Source of the DNA: Verrucomicrobiota bacterium
GTDB lineage: Bacteria; Verrucomicrobiota; Verrucomicrobiia; Chthoniobacterales; Xiphinematobacteraceae
DNA: 10,858 nucleotides
Direction of reading: 5' to 3'
Assembly (NCBI GenBank): GCA_003176035.1
Contig: PSRL01000064.1
Span: 1-10,858, forward strand
Position 1 is the stretch's first letter; each line of letters starts with the position of its first letter. Positions 1-7,453 of the stretch are shown piece by piece. Both the position numbers and the translations under genes were made by a program. Under the pieces are notes generated by a model. The model made no database searches. It had not been told where the DNA came from and was given only the letters and a program-made list of their open reading frames with translations.

Positions 1-183
1 CATCCGGATTTTTTCGCTATAAAAGCCATTGGGATGAGCTGGGACTCTCTCGAAATGGAAGTGCGAACAACACACATTCCTCAGCGCGATCCATTGCGCC
101 GCCCAATTGGAAACGAGCGGTCCGAAAGGAGCGGATACTCGCATTACCATCATTTGCAGAAAGTTATGACGAGGTTTTTTTGA
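1..183 (+). CDS. C-terminal fragment, possibly family 2 glycosyltransferase
   Basis: Frame +1 is open from the first base to a TGA at 181-183, giving 60 residues; the start lies outside the window. The reading looks protein-like: AIGMSWDSLEMEV, then THIPQR, then SGYSHYHHLQKVM. This order (a GMxW segment, an E-V strand, a H-x-P-R/Q motif, then G-x-S-x-Y before a helix) resembles the tail of dolichol-phosphate-mannose-synthase-like GT2 enzymes, which move sugars onto lipid carriers at the inner membrane. The resemblance is from memory and weak. That it is coding rests on the open frame and composition; a 60-codon open frame can also occur by chance. It ends 32 bases before the Rrf2 start. Confidence 0.45.
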   Translation, partial: HPDFFAIKAIGMSWDSLEMEVRTTHIPQRDPLRRPIGNERSERSGYSHYHHLQKVMTRFF

Positions 184-208
184 CTGTTGCTTTTGTTTGA
201 TCTATGGA
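180..208 (+). promoter_or_regulatory. Possible sigma-70 promoter of the Rrf2 gene
   Basis: TTGACT at 180-185 matches the -35 consensus at five of six positions. A 17-base spacer leads to TATGGA at 203-208, a poor -10 box. Transcription would then start near 215-216, at the preferred ATG of the Rrf2 gene, so the message could be leaderless. The -35 overlaps the stop of the upstream fragment. Rrf2 proteins often repress their own promoter, but I see no clear operator palindrome. Confidence 0.3.
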
Positions 209-215
209 AGGTCCC

Positions 216-689
216 ATGCGGATTTCTATGCGGACGGATTATGCCCTACGGGCGCTTTTTACTTTGGTGGAACATTTTGGTGGGGGGCCCATCCCGATTG
301 GAGAATTAGCAAGGAGGAATGATGTTCCAAAACGTTTTTTGGAACATATTATGCTGGATCTTAAGGAAAAAGGCGTGGTTGAAAGCATTGCGGGAAAACG
401 GGGGGGGTATCGATTGCTCCGTAGCCCGGATCGCATTACAATGGGAGAAATTGTGCGCCACTTCGATGGTTATCTGGCTCCTCTTGCGTGTGTTTCCATT
501 ACTGAATACAAACCGTGCTCGCAACAGACCACCTGTAGATTTCGTCCCATTTTCTTGGAGGCCAGCAGATCGGTGACCCAGCTGATGGATCAGACGACGC
601 TGGCCGGCGTTCTTCAGAGATCGCAACTTTCCGGCTGCTGCCAAACTGACTCTGCCGTTGTCGAAGGCGGGTTTGGTGACGGCATTTAG
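216..689 (+). CDS. Rrf2 family Fe-S transcriptional regulator
   Basis: A 157-residue DNA-binding regulator of the Rrf2 family (IscR, NsrR, CymR and RsrR relatives). The N-terminus MRISMRTDYALRAL is the family hallmark. A winged helix follows, with the recognition-helix region around PKRFLEHIMLDLKEKG and the wing GKRGGYRLLRSP. Three cysteines spaced C-x8-C-x5-C, in PLACVS...C.....C at roughly residues 92-107, match the usual cluster-binding positions, so it probably senses Fe-S status, NO or redox stress. The ATG at 216 is chosen because homologues begin MRIS; an in-frame ATG at 204 would add four residues, and GGAAGG at 206-211 could serve as a close ribosome site for 216. The tail from about residue 125 contains a CC pair and is not conserved. 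No isc/suf or nitrosative-stress genes adjoin, so the target is unknown. Confidence 0.93.
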   Translation: MRISMRTDYALRALFTLVEHFGGGPIPIGELARRNDVPKRFLEHIMLDLKEKGVVESIAGKRGGYRLLRSPDRITMGEIVRHFDGYLAPLACVSITEYKPCSQQTTCRFRPIFLEASRSVTQLMDQTTLAGVLQRSQLSGCCQTDSAVVEGGFGDGI

Positions 690-719
690 CCTGAAAGTTT
701 TAGAACATCTCTCTCCCAA

Positions 720-850
720 AACCTAGAGAGGCCGGGGCGAGAAGCAAGGCAAGAAGCAATGATGCCATGGGATCAGAAGCGAGGTGATCGTGGTATGCTC
801 TGCGATAGCCGCGTAACCCGAAGCGACACCGTCCTACGACGGAAGGTTCC
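720..850 (+). repeat. Dispersed intergenic repeat, copy A
   Basis: This sequence between the Rrf2 and methyltransferase genes recurs in inverted orientation at 6315-6423. Bases 720-747 match the reverse complement of 6396-6423 at 26 of 28 positions (core cctagagaggccg). Similarity continues patchily through ...atgccatgggatcag... to agcgacacc at 822-830. Relative to the other copy, this one holds an extra block around 748-759 that looks like a local duplication of gaagcaa. A short hairpin, ccgtc-ctac-gacgg, lies at 829-842. I see no coding in it. Confidence 0.55.
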
Positions 851-896
851 AGAGAACGCTTTTCATGTTCGATTCCGGTTCCTATGATTGTTTCCC

Positions 897-2066
897 ATGG
901 CAGGCATCATTGTTCGTCCACATTCTCGCATTCTTCACGGACATGACTGGGTGTACGGGAGTGAAGTGACGAAAGTATATGGGCAGCCGCAAAATGGAGA
1001 TGTCATTTCAATAAAAGATGGCCGGGATCGATTTCTGGGAAGTGCAATCTACAACAGCCAGTCTGCTATTGTGGCACGCCGATTTTCCCATCGGCGACAG
1101 GCTCTGAATCTTGATTTTCTGATCCGCCGCCTGAGACATGCGGAGGCGGTGCGGCAACCACTTTTTGGTCCGAATAGACCCTGCAGGCTGGTCTGGAGCG
1201 AAAGCGATGGACTTCCGGGGCTGATCATTGACCGGTTTGGAGAGGTCCTGGTTTGCCAAATACAAACCTACGCCTTGGAATTGGAAAAAGAATTGCTTTG
1301 GGAAGCGGTACGCCAGGTTTTTGGGTTCAAAGGTCTGGTATTTCGAGGAGATTCCTCGGCAAGGATCAAAGAGGGCCTTTCAGCCCATGAACCGGTAATT
1401 TACGGAGAAGTACCAACGGAAGTTCTCATTGAGGTCGCAGGCATCCAATTTAGTGTCGACGTCCTCACGGGGCAAAAAACAGGTTTTTACCTGGATCAGG
1501 TTGCAAATTATCAAAAAGTGTCGGCGTATGCTTCCGAAAGGAAAGTCCTTGATTGTTTTGCGAACCAAGGAGGGTTTGCATTGAGCTGCGCCAGAGCGGG
1601 TGCGCGTGCAGTCACAGCGGTCGAATCAGGGAGCGCGAGCTTAAAGCGATTGCGAGAAAACGCCCGCAGAAATCAGATGGAGATGGAGAGCATCGAGGCG
1701 GATGTTTTTGATTTTTTGAAAGGGGAGGAACGTCGCAAAAGTCAATATGATCTGATTATTCTGGATCCGCCTTCTTTCACAAAGGTACGCAGCCGAATTC
1801 ATGACGCTTTGCGCGGCTACCAGGAATTGCACCTGCGGGCAGCCAAGCTGCTCTCCAAAGGGGGAATTTTAGCGACATTCTCTTGTTCTCATCACATTTC
1901 CTCCGAAGCCTTGCTGGAAACAGTCCGCACAGCCTTTCACCAGGCGCGGCGCTCTGTGCGACTCAGGGAACGGCTGGCGCAAGGGTTGGATCATCCCATC
2001 CTGCTTCATTTACCGGAGACCGAATACCTTAAAGGAATGCTCATCGAGGAAGTTGCCTCCTTTTAA
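897..2066 (+). CDS. rlmI: RlmI-like 23S rRNA m5C methyltransferase (class I SAM)
   Basis: A 389-residue member of the RlmI/YccW family, cytosolic enzymes that transfer a methyl group from SAM to a cytosine of 23S rRNA (C1962 in E. coli). The N-terminal PUA-like domain covers about residues 1-75. Family signatures follow in order: SDGLPGLIIDRF near 103-115, TGQKTGFYLDQ near 191-201, SAM motif I VLDCFANQGGF near 217-227, the acidic loop AVES, the active-site motif LDPPSF near 289-294, SCSHH near 329-333 whose cysteine is the likely nucleophile, and a HP...LPETEYLKG tail. Length is normal and no domain is missing. The ATG at 897 is preferred since homologues start a few residues before the PUA fold; a TTG at 888 would add three residues. 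No clear Shine-Dalgarno sequence precedes either. The exact target base is inferred from the family. Confidence 0.93.
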   Translation: MAGIIVRPHSRILHGHDWVYGSEVTKVYGQPQNGDVISIKDGRDRFLGSAIYNSQSAIVARRFSHRRQALNLDFLIRRLRHAEAVRQPLFGPNRPCRLVWSESDGLPGLIIDRFGEVLVCQIQTYALELEKELLWEAVRQVFGFKGLVFRGDSSARIKEGLSAHEPVIYGEVPTEVLIEVAGIQFSVDVLTGQKTGFYLDQVANYQKVSAYASERKVLDCFANQGGFALSCARAGARAVTAVESGSASLKRLRENARRNQMEMESIEADVFDFLKGEERRKSQYDLIILDPPSFTKVRSRIHDALRGYQELHLRAAKLLSKGGILATFSCSHHISSEALLETVRTAFHQARRSVRLRERLAQGLDHPILLHLPETEYLKGMLIEEVASF

Positions 2067-2332
2067 ATTTAAGGTTAAATTACCGCCGAATTTCAGGGAA
2101 GAGTTGCCCATCAGAGAAAGCTCGCCTTGAGGAAAACTCATTGAGGATAACTGCTTCGAGGGTATTTCCAATGGCGAGGCTTGCCTTGGAGGCCGCTCGT
2201 GGGCTGGCCGAACCAATCGTCAATAAACCTATTGGCTTTGGAAGTGCTGGCTCTCGAAGAGCTCATTTTCGAATTTCTCTGGAAATTTACGAAAGATCCC
2301 GTCATACAAAAGTATTAAAATGTTTAGAACCT

Positions 2333-2962
2333 ATGCCTTCCGATTTTTCGCGAGCGTATGATTCCGATCCGTATCTGGATTTACCCGAAGAGACTTCGGC
2401 GGAAGAGTTGGAATCACAGGTTCAAAAAGCGAAGGCTGAGTTGGAATCCCTTCGGGAAAGGCAAAGCCAGATTGAGAAAGAGAAGCAGCGTCTTGAGGAG
2501 CTGAGTCGGCGTCAGGAAGAATTAGAAAAGGGGCGAGCAGAGGTGATGGATAAGTTCACTCGCGCGCTCGCCGCAATTGAATCGGAATCGGAAGAAACTG
2601 AGCGTCGCCTAGAACAGTTGAGTGAAATCCACAAAAATTTTAAAAAATATTTGAACGAACTAGAAAACATGAATCCCCGGGCATGGTCTTCAAGTGACCT
2701 TCCAAGGGAGCTCAACAAGGCATTGATGGTGGTGGATAGTGCACGCGCCGAATACTCTAAGGCTCAATCAAAACTCGGCAGTGAACCAGGGGAAGCCGCG
2801 TTGGGCCTATCCGCCTTTAACAACTATGAAGATATCGAAGATTTAGAAAATCGGGATTTCTTCTATTGGCTGAAAAGCGGTTTTGCATTCACCCTTCCAC
2901 TCCTTCTTTTTGGGGTCATAGGTCTTCTTCTCGTTTTGTGGGTCCTTGGACCGCATCGTTAG
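2333..2962 (+). CDS. Coiled-coil protein with C-terminal membrane anchor, function unknown
   Basis: I do not recognise this 209-residue protein. After an acidic N-terminus (MPSDFSRAYDSDPYLDLPEE), residues about 22-115 are almost all charged heptads rich in E, K, R, L and Q, a long coiled coil. A looser segment follows (about 116-178), and residues about 183-206 form one hydrophobic span (FTLPLLLFGVIGLLLVLWVL) ending GPHR. It would sit in the cytoplasmic membrane with most of its mass in the cytoplasm, like a tail-anchored protein. The same frame is open further upstream, with possible starts at TTG 2141 and ATG 2171, but those residues are of different character and have no coiled coil, so ATG 2333 is preferred; no good ribosome site is seen. 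The next gene begins 13 bases after the stop and has a similar plan, suggesting a two-gene operon and perhaps partner proteins. Confidence 0.68.
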   Translation: MPSDFSRAYDSDPYLDLPEETSAEELESQVQKAKAELESLRERQSQIEKEKQRLEELSRRQEELEKGRAEVMDKFTRALAAIESESEETERRLEQLSEIHKNFKKYLNELENMNPRAWSSSDLPRELNKALMVVDSARAEYSKAQSKLGSEPGEAALGLSAFNNYEDIEDLENRDFFYWLKSGFAFTLPLLLFGVIGLLLVLWVLGPHR

Positions 2963-2975
2963 AAGGAGCAGGTGA

Positions 2976-3332
2976 ATGGTGAGAAAGAAGCTTTCGTATC
3001 GATCAAGCAGATTGATCGCTGAGCAGGAATCTCTTCGCCAGCAGGAAGAAGAGTTACGGCGACAAGAAGCCCTTCTGAAAAGGCGCTTGCGACGGCTTCC
3101 AGCGGCCGTGGAAAAAAGCCGGCGCCACCAAAACGATCGCCGTGCGAAGACAATTTACACCACCATGGCACGGACAGCCCAATTGCCTCAGAAAGGGGCT
3201 CAGAGGGGAAAACAGCATCCTCTGCGGGGCGTTTCATTAAGGGAAAAGAGAGCCGCCAAAATCAAATTTATCATTTTGGTGCTCATCCTGACCTTGCTAC
3301 TCGTTTCAATTTGGCGATCCTTACCAAGCTAG
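2976..3332 (+). CDS. Small basic coiled-coil membrane protein, function unknown
   Basis: A 118-residue protein I do not recognise. Residues about 14-45 form a short coiled coil rich in Q, E and R (ESLRQQEEELRRQEALL), followed by a strongly basic, probably unstructured stretch (about 46-92). One hydrophobic span at about 96-113 (IKFIILVLILTLLLVSIW) lies just before the end, so the topology would be the same as in the preceding gene, with an opposite net charge. An excellent ribosome site, AAGGAG at 2963-2968, stands seven bases before the ATG and starts at the upstream stop codon, so translation of the pair is probably linked. Opposite charges and matching topology would fit a heteromeric complex, but that is inference. 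Confidence 0.72.
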   Translation: MVRKKLSYRSSRLIAEQESLRQQEEELRRQEALLKRRLRRLPAAVEKSRRHQNDRRAKTIYTTMARTAQLPQKGAQRGKQHPLRGVSLREKRAAKIKFIILVLILTLLLVSIWRSLPS

Positions 3333-3708
3333 AGCATTTTTTACCAAATAGTCGATCCCGAAAAGGCGTTTGAGTTTGTAAACATGGATGTGCACGGGTG
3401 TTTTAAAAGTAAAATTGCGGGTTGCTCCAATCTCTTGGCGTCAGCGTTCATCCCCATGTCGCATAAAATTTGATGCTTTTACACAGGGCAATCTGTCCTC
3501 AGTGACAGCTGCATCGAGGGAGAATCCTCCCAAATTCAACTTGTGTTGAGAAAGCCGGGAAGATAGGTCTTGAGAAGACTCTCAGGTCTTATCCAAATAT
3601 GGGCACAAAAGCAGTTGCGCTAGATTGTCCGAAGTCCTTGTGTGGCCTTACCTCCCGCGTTTTTAAACAGAAACGAAAATCAGCTTATTCAATTTCTACC
3701 TATAGAAT
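3333..3708 (+). other. Intergenic region before the phosphoketolase, no gene seen
   Basis: These 376 bases carry no convincing reading frame. It should hold the phosphoketolase promoter, but no strong -35/-10 pair stands out; TTGAGA followed after about 19 bases by AAATAT near 3570-3600 is weak. Small inverted repeats exist, such as ctgtc-ctcagt-gacag and gtctt-gag-aagac, but none has a T-run, so no terminator for the coiled-coil pair is claimed. I recognise no riboswitch. Confidence 0.5.
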
Positions 3709-6093
3709 ATGACAAAGAACAAACAGCCTTTATCCACAGATCTGCTTCAGAAAATGGACGCCTATTGGCGAGCCGCCAATTACGTTTCGGTTGGACAAAT
3801 TTATCTTTACGACAATCCCTTACTTCGCAACCCGCTGGAAGCAAAGCATATTAAACCGATGTTGCTGGGTCACTGGGGCACTACTCCCGGTCAAAACTTT
3901 ATCTATGTCCATTTGAATCGGATCATTAACGAGTACGATCTCAATATGATCTATATTTCCGGGCCGGGACACGGCGGTCCCGCTTTAGTCGGTCAGACTT
4001 ATTTAGAACGGACTTATAGTGAAATTTATCCTGAAATTAGCCAGGATGAGGAGGGCCTGAGGCGTTTATTTAAGCAATTTTCATTCCCCGGAGGAATTCC
4101 GAGTCATGTGTCGGCAGAGTGTCCGGGATCCATTCATGAAGGAGGGGAACTCGGCTATTCATTAAGCCATGCATTCGGTGCCGTATTTGATAATCCGGAC
4201 CTGATTGTTGCTTGCGTGGTGGGAGATGGCGAAGCGGAAACCGGACCTCTTGCCACAGCCTGGCATTCTAATAAATTTTTAAATCCTGTCTCAGATGGCG
4301 TTGTATTGCCTATTTTACATTTAAATGGATATAAAATTGCGAATCCGACAATACTTGCCCGCATCGATCACGAAGAACTCAATCAGTTGCTTTATGGCTA
4401 CGGTTGGACTCCGTATTTTGTGGAAGGAGAGGATCCGGAAAAAATGCATCAGGCAATGGCTGCCGCATTGGATCAAGCCATCTTAGAAATAAAACAGATC
4501 CGACAAAATATGTCGGATCAGGCGCCGCGTCCGCGTTGGCCGATGATCGTCTTAAAATCTCCAAAGGGATGGACGGGCCCCAAAATGGTGGATGGGCTCC
4601 CCGTTGAAGGCACCTTTCGCTCCCACCAAGTGCCCATTACCGATCCGGCGACAAATCCCCAGCATTTAAAACAACTTGAGGAATGGCTGAGAAGCTATCG
4701 GGCTGAAGAACTTTTTGATCAAAACGGCCGGCTGCGACAGGATCTTGCGGATTTGGCTCCCAAGGGAGAACGACGAATGGGAGCGAATCCGCATGCAAAT
4801 GGCGGATGTCTTTTGCGGGATTTGCGAATACCGGATTTCCGTGATTATGCGGTTGCGATGCCCTCGCCGGGCACAGTTCAAGCTTCTGACACCTTTACCC
4901 TGGGCAAATTCCTGCGCGATGTTATCGAACTTAATGAAGAACAGCGAAACTTTCGGATCTTCGGTCCCGACGAAACGCTTTCCAACCGTTTAAACGCCGT
5001 ATTCGAGGATACGAACCGTCAGTGGGAAGCCTCAACGATAAAAACAGACGAATATCTGGCTCGCAGAGGACGGGTGATGGAAGTATTAAGCGAGCATCAG
5101 TGTCAAGGCTGGCTGGAAGGCTATTTGCTTACAGGGCGTCACGGTCTCTTTAATAGTTACGAAGCATTTATCCACATCGTGGATTCAATGTTTAATCAAC
5201 ATGCCAAGTGGTTGAAAGTGACTGCGCATTTGGACTGGAGGCGGAAGATCGCATCGCTAAACTACTTGCTTTCGTCTCATGTGTGGCGACAAGATCACAA
5301 CGGCTTTACCCATCAGGACCCTGGTTTCCTCAGTCATGTGGCTAATAAGAAGCCGGAAATTATCAGAATTTATCTTCCTCCGGATGCTAATTGCCTGCTT
5401 TCTGTCATGGACCATTGCCTTCGCAGTCGGCATTACGTAAACGTTGTAGTAGCTGGCAAACATCCGGCTCCACAATGGCTAAACATAGAGGCTGCCGTCG
5501 TACATTGCGCCAAAGGTATTGGCACTTGGTCATGGGCTAGTAATGATCAGGGGGCTGAACCCGACGTTGTGATGGCCTGTGCCGGAGATGTGCCTACTTT
5601 GGAAACGCTTGCTGCTGTTTCCATTCTTCGCGAACATCTGCCTGAACTAAAAATCCGCGTAGTGAATGTGGTCGACTTGATGAAGCTTCAGCCTGCTACC
5701 GAACATCCCCATGGTTTGAAAGACCAAGATTTTGATTTTCTTTTCACAAAAAATAAACCCGTAATATTTGCGTTTCACGGATATCCTTGGCTAGTCCATC
5801 ACCTCTGCTACCGCCGTACCAACCACAACAATTTCCATGTGAGGGGTTATAAGGAAGAGGGAACCATTACAACTCCATTTGATATAACCGTTCTGAACGA
5901 AATGGACCGCTTCCATCTTGTAATCGACGTAATTGACCGCCTTCCGCAACTCGGAACAAAATGCATGTACCTAAAGGAAGCTCTCCAAGACAAGCTCATT
6001 GAGCACCGCAGTTATATCTGCCGGTATGGCCAAGATTTATCGGAGGTTCGAAACTGGAAATGGAACGTGCCAATAGTTACGAAAAATAAATAA
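3709..6093 (+). CDS. xfp: Xylulose-5-phosphate/fructose-6-phosphate phosphoketolase
   Basis: A 794-residue thiamine-diphosphate enzyme, full length for the family (about 790-825). It cleaves xylulose 5-phosphate, and usually fructose 6-phosphate, with phosphate to acetyl phosphate plus glyceraldehyde 3-phosphate or erythrose 4-phosphate in the cytosol. Motifs seen: GHWGTTPGQNF near 54-64, SGPGHGGPA near 84-92, the family signature EGGELGYSLSHAFGA near 144-158, the ThDP/Mg-binding GDGEAETG near 172-179 with the following LHLNGYKI, and PKGWTGPK in the middle part. The C-terminal part carries typical family blocks (HNGFTHQDPG, VNVVDLMKLQP, FHGYPWLVHHL). The ATG at 3709 gives the usual short lead before DLLQKMDAYWRAANY; its ribosome site is weak. 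No acetate kinase or phosphotransacetylase gene adjoins, so the acetyl-phosphate route must be completed elsewhere. Confidence 0.97.
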   Translation: MTKNKQPLSTDLLQKMDAYWRAANYVSVGQIYLYDNPLLRNPLEAKHIKPMLLGHWGTTPGQNFIYVHLNRIINEYDLNMIYISGPGHGGPALVGQTYLERTYSEIYPEISQDEEGLRRLFKQFSFPGGIPSHVSAECPGSIHEGGELGYSLSHAFGAVFDNPDLIVACVVGDGEAETGPLATAWHSNKFLNPVSDGVVLPILHLNGYKIANPTILARIDHEELNQLLYGYGWTPYFVEGEDPEKMHQAMAAALDQAILEIKQIRQNMSDQAPRPRWPMIVLKSPKGWTGPKMVDGLPVEGTFRSHQVPITDPATNPQHLKQLEEWLRSYRAEELFDQNGRLRQDLADLAPKGERRMGANPHANGGCLLRDLRIPDFRDYAVAMPSPGTVQASDTFTLGKFLRDVIELNEEQRNFRIFGPDETLSNRLNAVFEDTNRQWEASTIKTDEYLARRGRVMEVLSEHQCQGWLEGYLLTGRHGLFNSYEAFIHIVDSMFNQHAKWLKVTAHLDWRRKIASLNYLLSSHVWRQDHNGFTHQDPGFLSHVANKKPEIIRIYLPPDANCLLSVMDHCLRSRHYVNVVVAGKHPAPQWLNIEAAVVHCAKGIGTWSWASNDQGAEPDVVMACAGDVPTLETLAAVSILREHLPELKIRVVNVVDLMKLQPATEHPHGLKDQDFDFLFTKNKPVIFAFHGYPWLVHHLCYRRTNHNNFHVRGYKEEGTITTPFDITVLNEMDRFHLVIDVIDRLPQLGTKCMYLKEALQDKLIEHRSYICRYGQDLSEVRNWKWNVPIVTKNK

Positions 6094-6314
6094 GAGGTAG
6101 CGCCAACAGAAGAAGCGGTATGCTCTTGTGGACGTCGGTACATGGCGTTTTCCAGCGACGATGTGGCATACAGTGCAATATGGCGGTAACTCAAGCTTCC
6201 ATGTGCGTCTGAGCCATTAGACCCCTGGCGCGGAAGGGGAGAGCTCGATAGCGTTGTTGTCAGCAATTTTGGCGCCTCGCCTGGCTCCATAAAGGGCGAC
6301 ACCCCTCTAGGTGA

Positions 6315-6423
6315 GAGCTCCTTTTGCCATAGGGTGGTGTCGCTTAAGTTGGTCAGGGAGGACCTGACCAACCTAGCTCCTGATCCATGTCATAATTGCT
6401 TCTCGCGACGGCCTCTCTAGGTT
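6315..6423 (-). repeat. Dispersed intergenic repeat, copy B
   Basis: Read on the minus strand from 6423, this matches copy A at 720-850. The first 28 bases agree at 26 positions. The match continues through a short gapped block (attatgacatggatcagg against aatgatgccatgggatcag) and is found again at aagcgacacc (reverse complement of 6336-6345). The middle differs: here it is the 10-bp hairpin at 6348-6372, while copy A has unrelated bases of similar length. GGTGTCGC at 6336-6343 also pairs with GCGACACC at 6296-6303. Confidence 0.55.
6348..6372. terminator. Perfect 10-bp hairpin between convergent genes
   Basis: gttggtcagg at 6348-6357 pairs perfectly with cctgaccaac at 6363-6372 around the five-base loop gagga. 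It lies between two genes that converge on it, where a bidirectional terminator would be expected. No T-run follows on either strand, so it is not a classic intrinsic terminator; it may only slow polymerase, protect a 3' end, or be part of the repeat. Confidence 0.35.
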
Positions 6424-6535
6424 CTGGAAGAGGTTCTACTCAGCCCCTCTCTACATCAGATTTTCAAACTTGCCATAATAATGCATGTTATCGTGATGTC
6501 TGTTCTTGCTAGCTTGCCTCAGATTTTGGCTTTGT

Positions 6536-7399
6536 TTAATTACATGGACCATTTTTTCGAGCTGCGGTAGCGTATTCTTTGAGATGATACAGACCTTGGT
6601 CATCTTGCGTCCAAATATCTGGATGTCGTCTAGGATCAAGGATCATTGTATCATTATTTTCTTGAAGAACAAACCCTAATGCCTTGAAGGGTCTTCTAGA
6701 TACTATATTTGTAGGTTTTACGTGAAGTTGAATTGCTCCGCACTCCTGAATTGCCTGCATAGCTTTTTCGATTAACTTTTCTCTAACACCTGATATTTCT
6801 CCAACACCGTCTGAAGCTGGATGTTTTTCTCTAACACCTGATATTTCTGGATGTACTACTAATGCTACGTCGTAAGTCTTATGGTAAATTGAATTACATG
6901 CTAACATACCAACCGGCTTCTCGTTAAGATAATATAAAAAGTATTTTTCAGCTGGGTCCTTATAAGCTAATTTATTTAAGATTTGTTTTCCCATCTCCTT
7001 CGTATCCATCGCTCTATCATGGGATTTAGCAGGATCTATTTTTGGATCAGCATAACAAGATTGAATACTCTCGAACATGTCCTCAAAAACTGAATAAGCA
7101 GCTTCGCTTTTTAATTCTTTAACTGAAGACGTTGGCTGTTGCTGTAAACCATCTTCTTTTGCTTCGATCCTCTTGGGAGGAGATTGGCTTAAAGAGGAAA
7201 AACTCTCTTCCTGAGTAGAATTATTATTTTCAGATTGATGCGTTCGTAAGGATACATTGTTACTAACACTTTTATTTTTGAACTTGTTAACTTCTGAAGT
7301 TTTAGCTTCTGGATCTTCAGTTGTAACTGTTGAGTAATTTAGATCGACTGGTTTAGGTTTAACTGATGTAAGCATAAATTTGATTTCTTTTTTGAACAT
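6536..7399 (-). CDS. GNAT-fold acetyltransferase-like protein with long disordered N-terminus
   Basis: A 287-residue protein on the minus strand. Residues 1-95 are low-complexity, rich in S, T, N, K, E and Q, and probably disordered. Residues about 150-256 look like an N-acetyltransferase fold: strand EKYFLYYLNEKPVGMLAC, strand YDVALVVHP, the acetyl-CoA loop, helix KLIEKAMQAIQECG, strand IQLHVKPTN, and PFKALGFVLQ...MIL. The loop is odd: EISGVREK occurs twice (185-192 and 201-208) with HPASDGVG between, so the usual R/Q-x-x-G-x-G/A motif is expanded. The gene is much more AT-rich than its neighbours, which suggests recent acquisition. The start could be 7399 or the ATG at 7373-7375 (MLTSVKPKPVDLN); neither has a good ribosome site. 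A secreted effector is one possible role, but nothing here proves secretion or a substrate. Confidence 0.75.
   Translation of the reverse strand: MFKKEIKFMLTSVKPKPVDLNYSTVTTEDPEAKTSEVNKFKNKSVSNNVSLRTHQSENNNSTQEESFSSLSQSPPKRIEAKEDGLQQQPTSSVKELKSEAAYSVFEDMFESIQSCYADPKIDPAKSHDRAMDTKEMGKQILNKLAYKDPAEKYFLYYLNEKPVGMLACNSIYHKTYDVALVVHPEISGVREKHPASDGVGEISGVREKLIEKAMQAIQECGAIQLHVKPTNIVSRRPFKALGFVLQENNDTMILDPRRHPDIWTQDDQGLYHLKEYATAARKNGPCN
6777..6848 (-). repeat. In-frame direct repeat inside the GNAT acetyl-CoA loop
   Basis: The 24 bases at 6777-6800 recur exactly at 6825-6848, an offset of 48 bases (16 codons). The bases between (6801-6824) are themselves similar in part (ccaacacc against ctaacacc, and ctgg against the ctgg that follows the second copy). 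In protein this gives EISGVREK-HPASDGVG-EISGVREK. The reading frame is kept. Confidence 0.9.
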
Positions 7400-7453
7400 T
7401 AGAGAACGTTTATAACTTTTTAAAAAAAGAAAAATGCGTAATTATTGCCTAGA

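Larger units (their letters stand above)
6094..6535. other. Gene-free stretch between convergent genes
   Basis: About 440 bases between the ends of the phosphoketolase (+) and the GNAT-like gene (-). They hold copy B of the dispersed repeat and a strong hairpin, listed separately. A minus frame is open over 6012-6371 and a plus frame over roughly 6190-6420, but neither resembles a family, the minus frame runs into the end of the phosphoketolase, and neither has a ribosome site. I treat the stretch as non-coding. Confidence 0.5.

Noticed and set aside
862..886. tRNA T-arm-like bases (gttcgattcc)
   Set aside because: The flanking bases cannot form the T-stem and no acceptor or anticodon arm is present.
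2141..2332. Upstream in-frame extension of the coiled-coil gene from TTG 2141
   Set aside because: The added 64 residues have different character and contain no recognisable domain; the charged, acidic start at ATG 2333 fits better. A faint thought of an RNA polymerase omega-like sequence did not hold up.
3333..3708. Riboswitch or T-box leader before the phosphoketolase
   Set aside because: I looked for known riboswitch or T-box sequence motifs and saw none; only short chance hairpins are present.
3642..3854. Plus-strand 70-codon open frame before and within the phosphoketolase
   Set aside because: It overlaps the start of the certain phosphoketolase gene in a different frame.
6012..6371. 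Minus-strand 119-codon open frame overlapping the end of the phosphoketolase
   Set aside because: It runs antisense over the last 80 or so bases of a certain gene, has no ribosome site, matches no family I know and covers the hairpin and repeat region.
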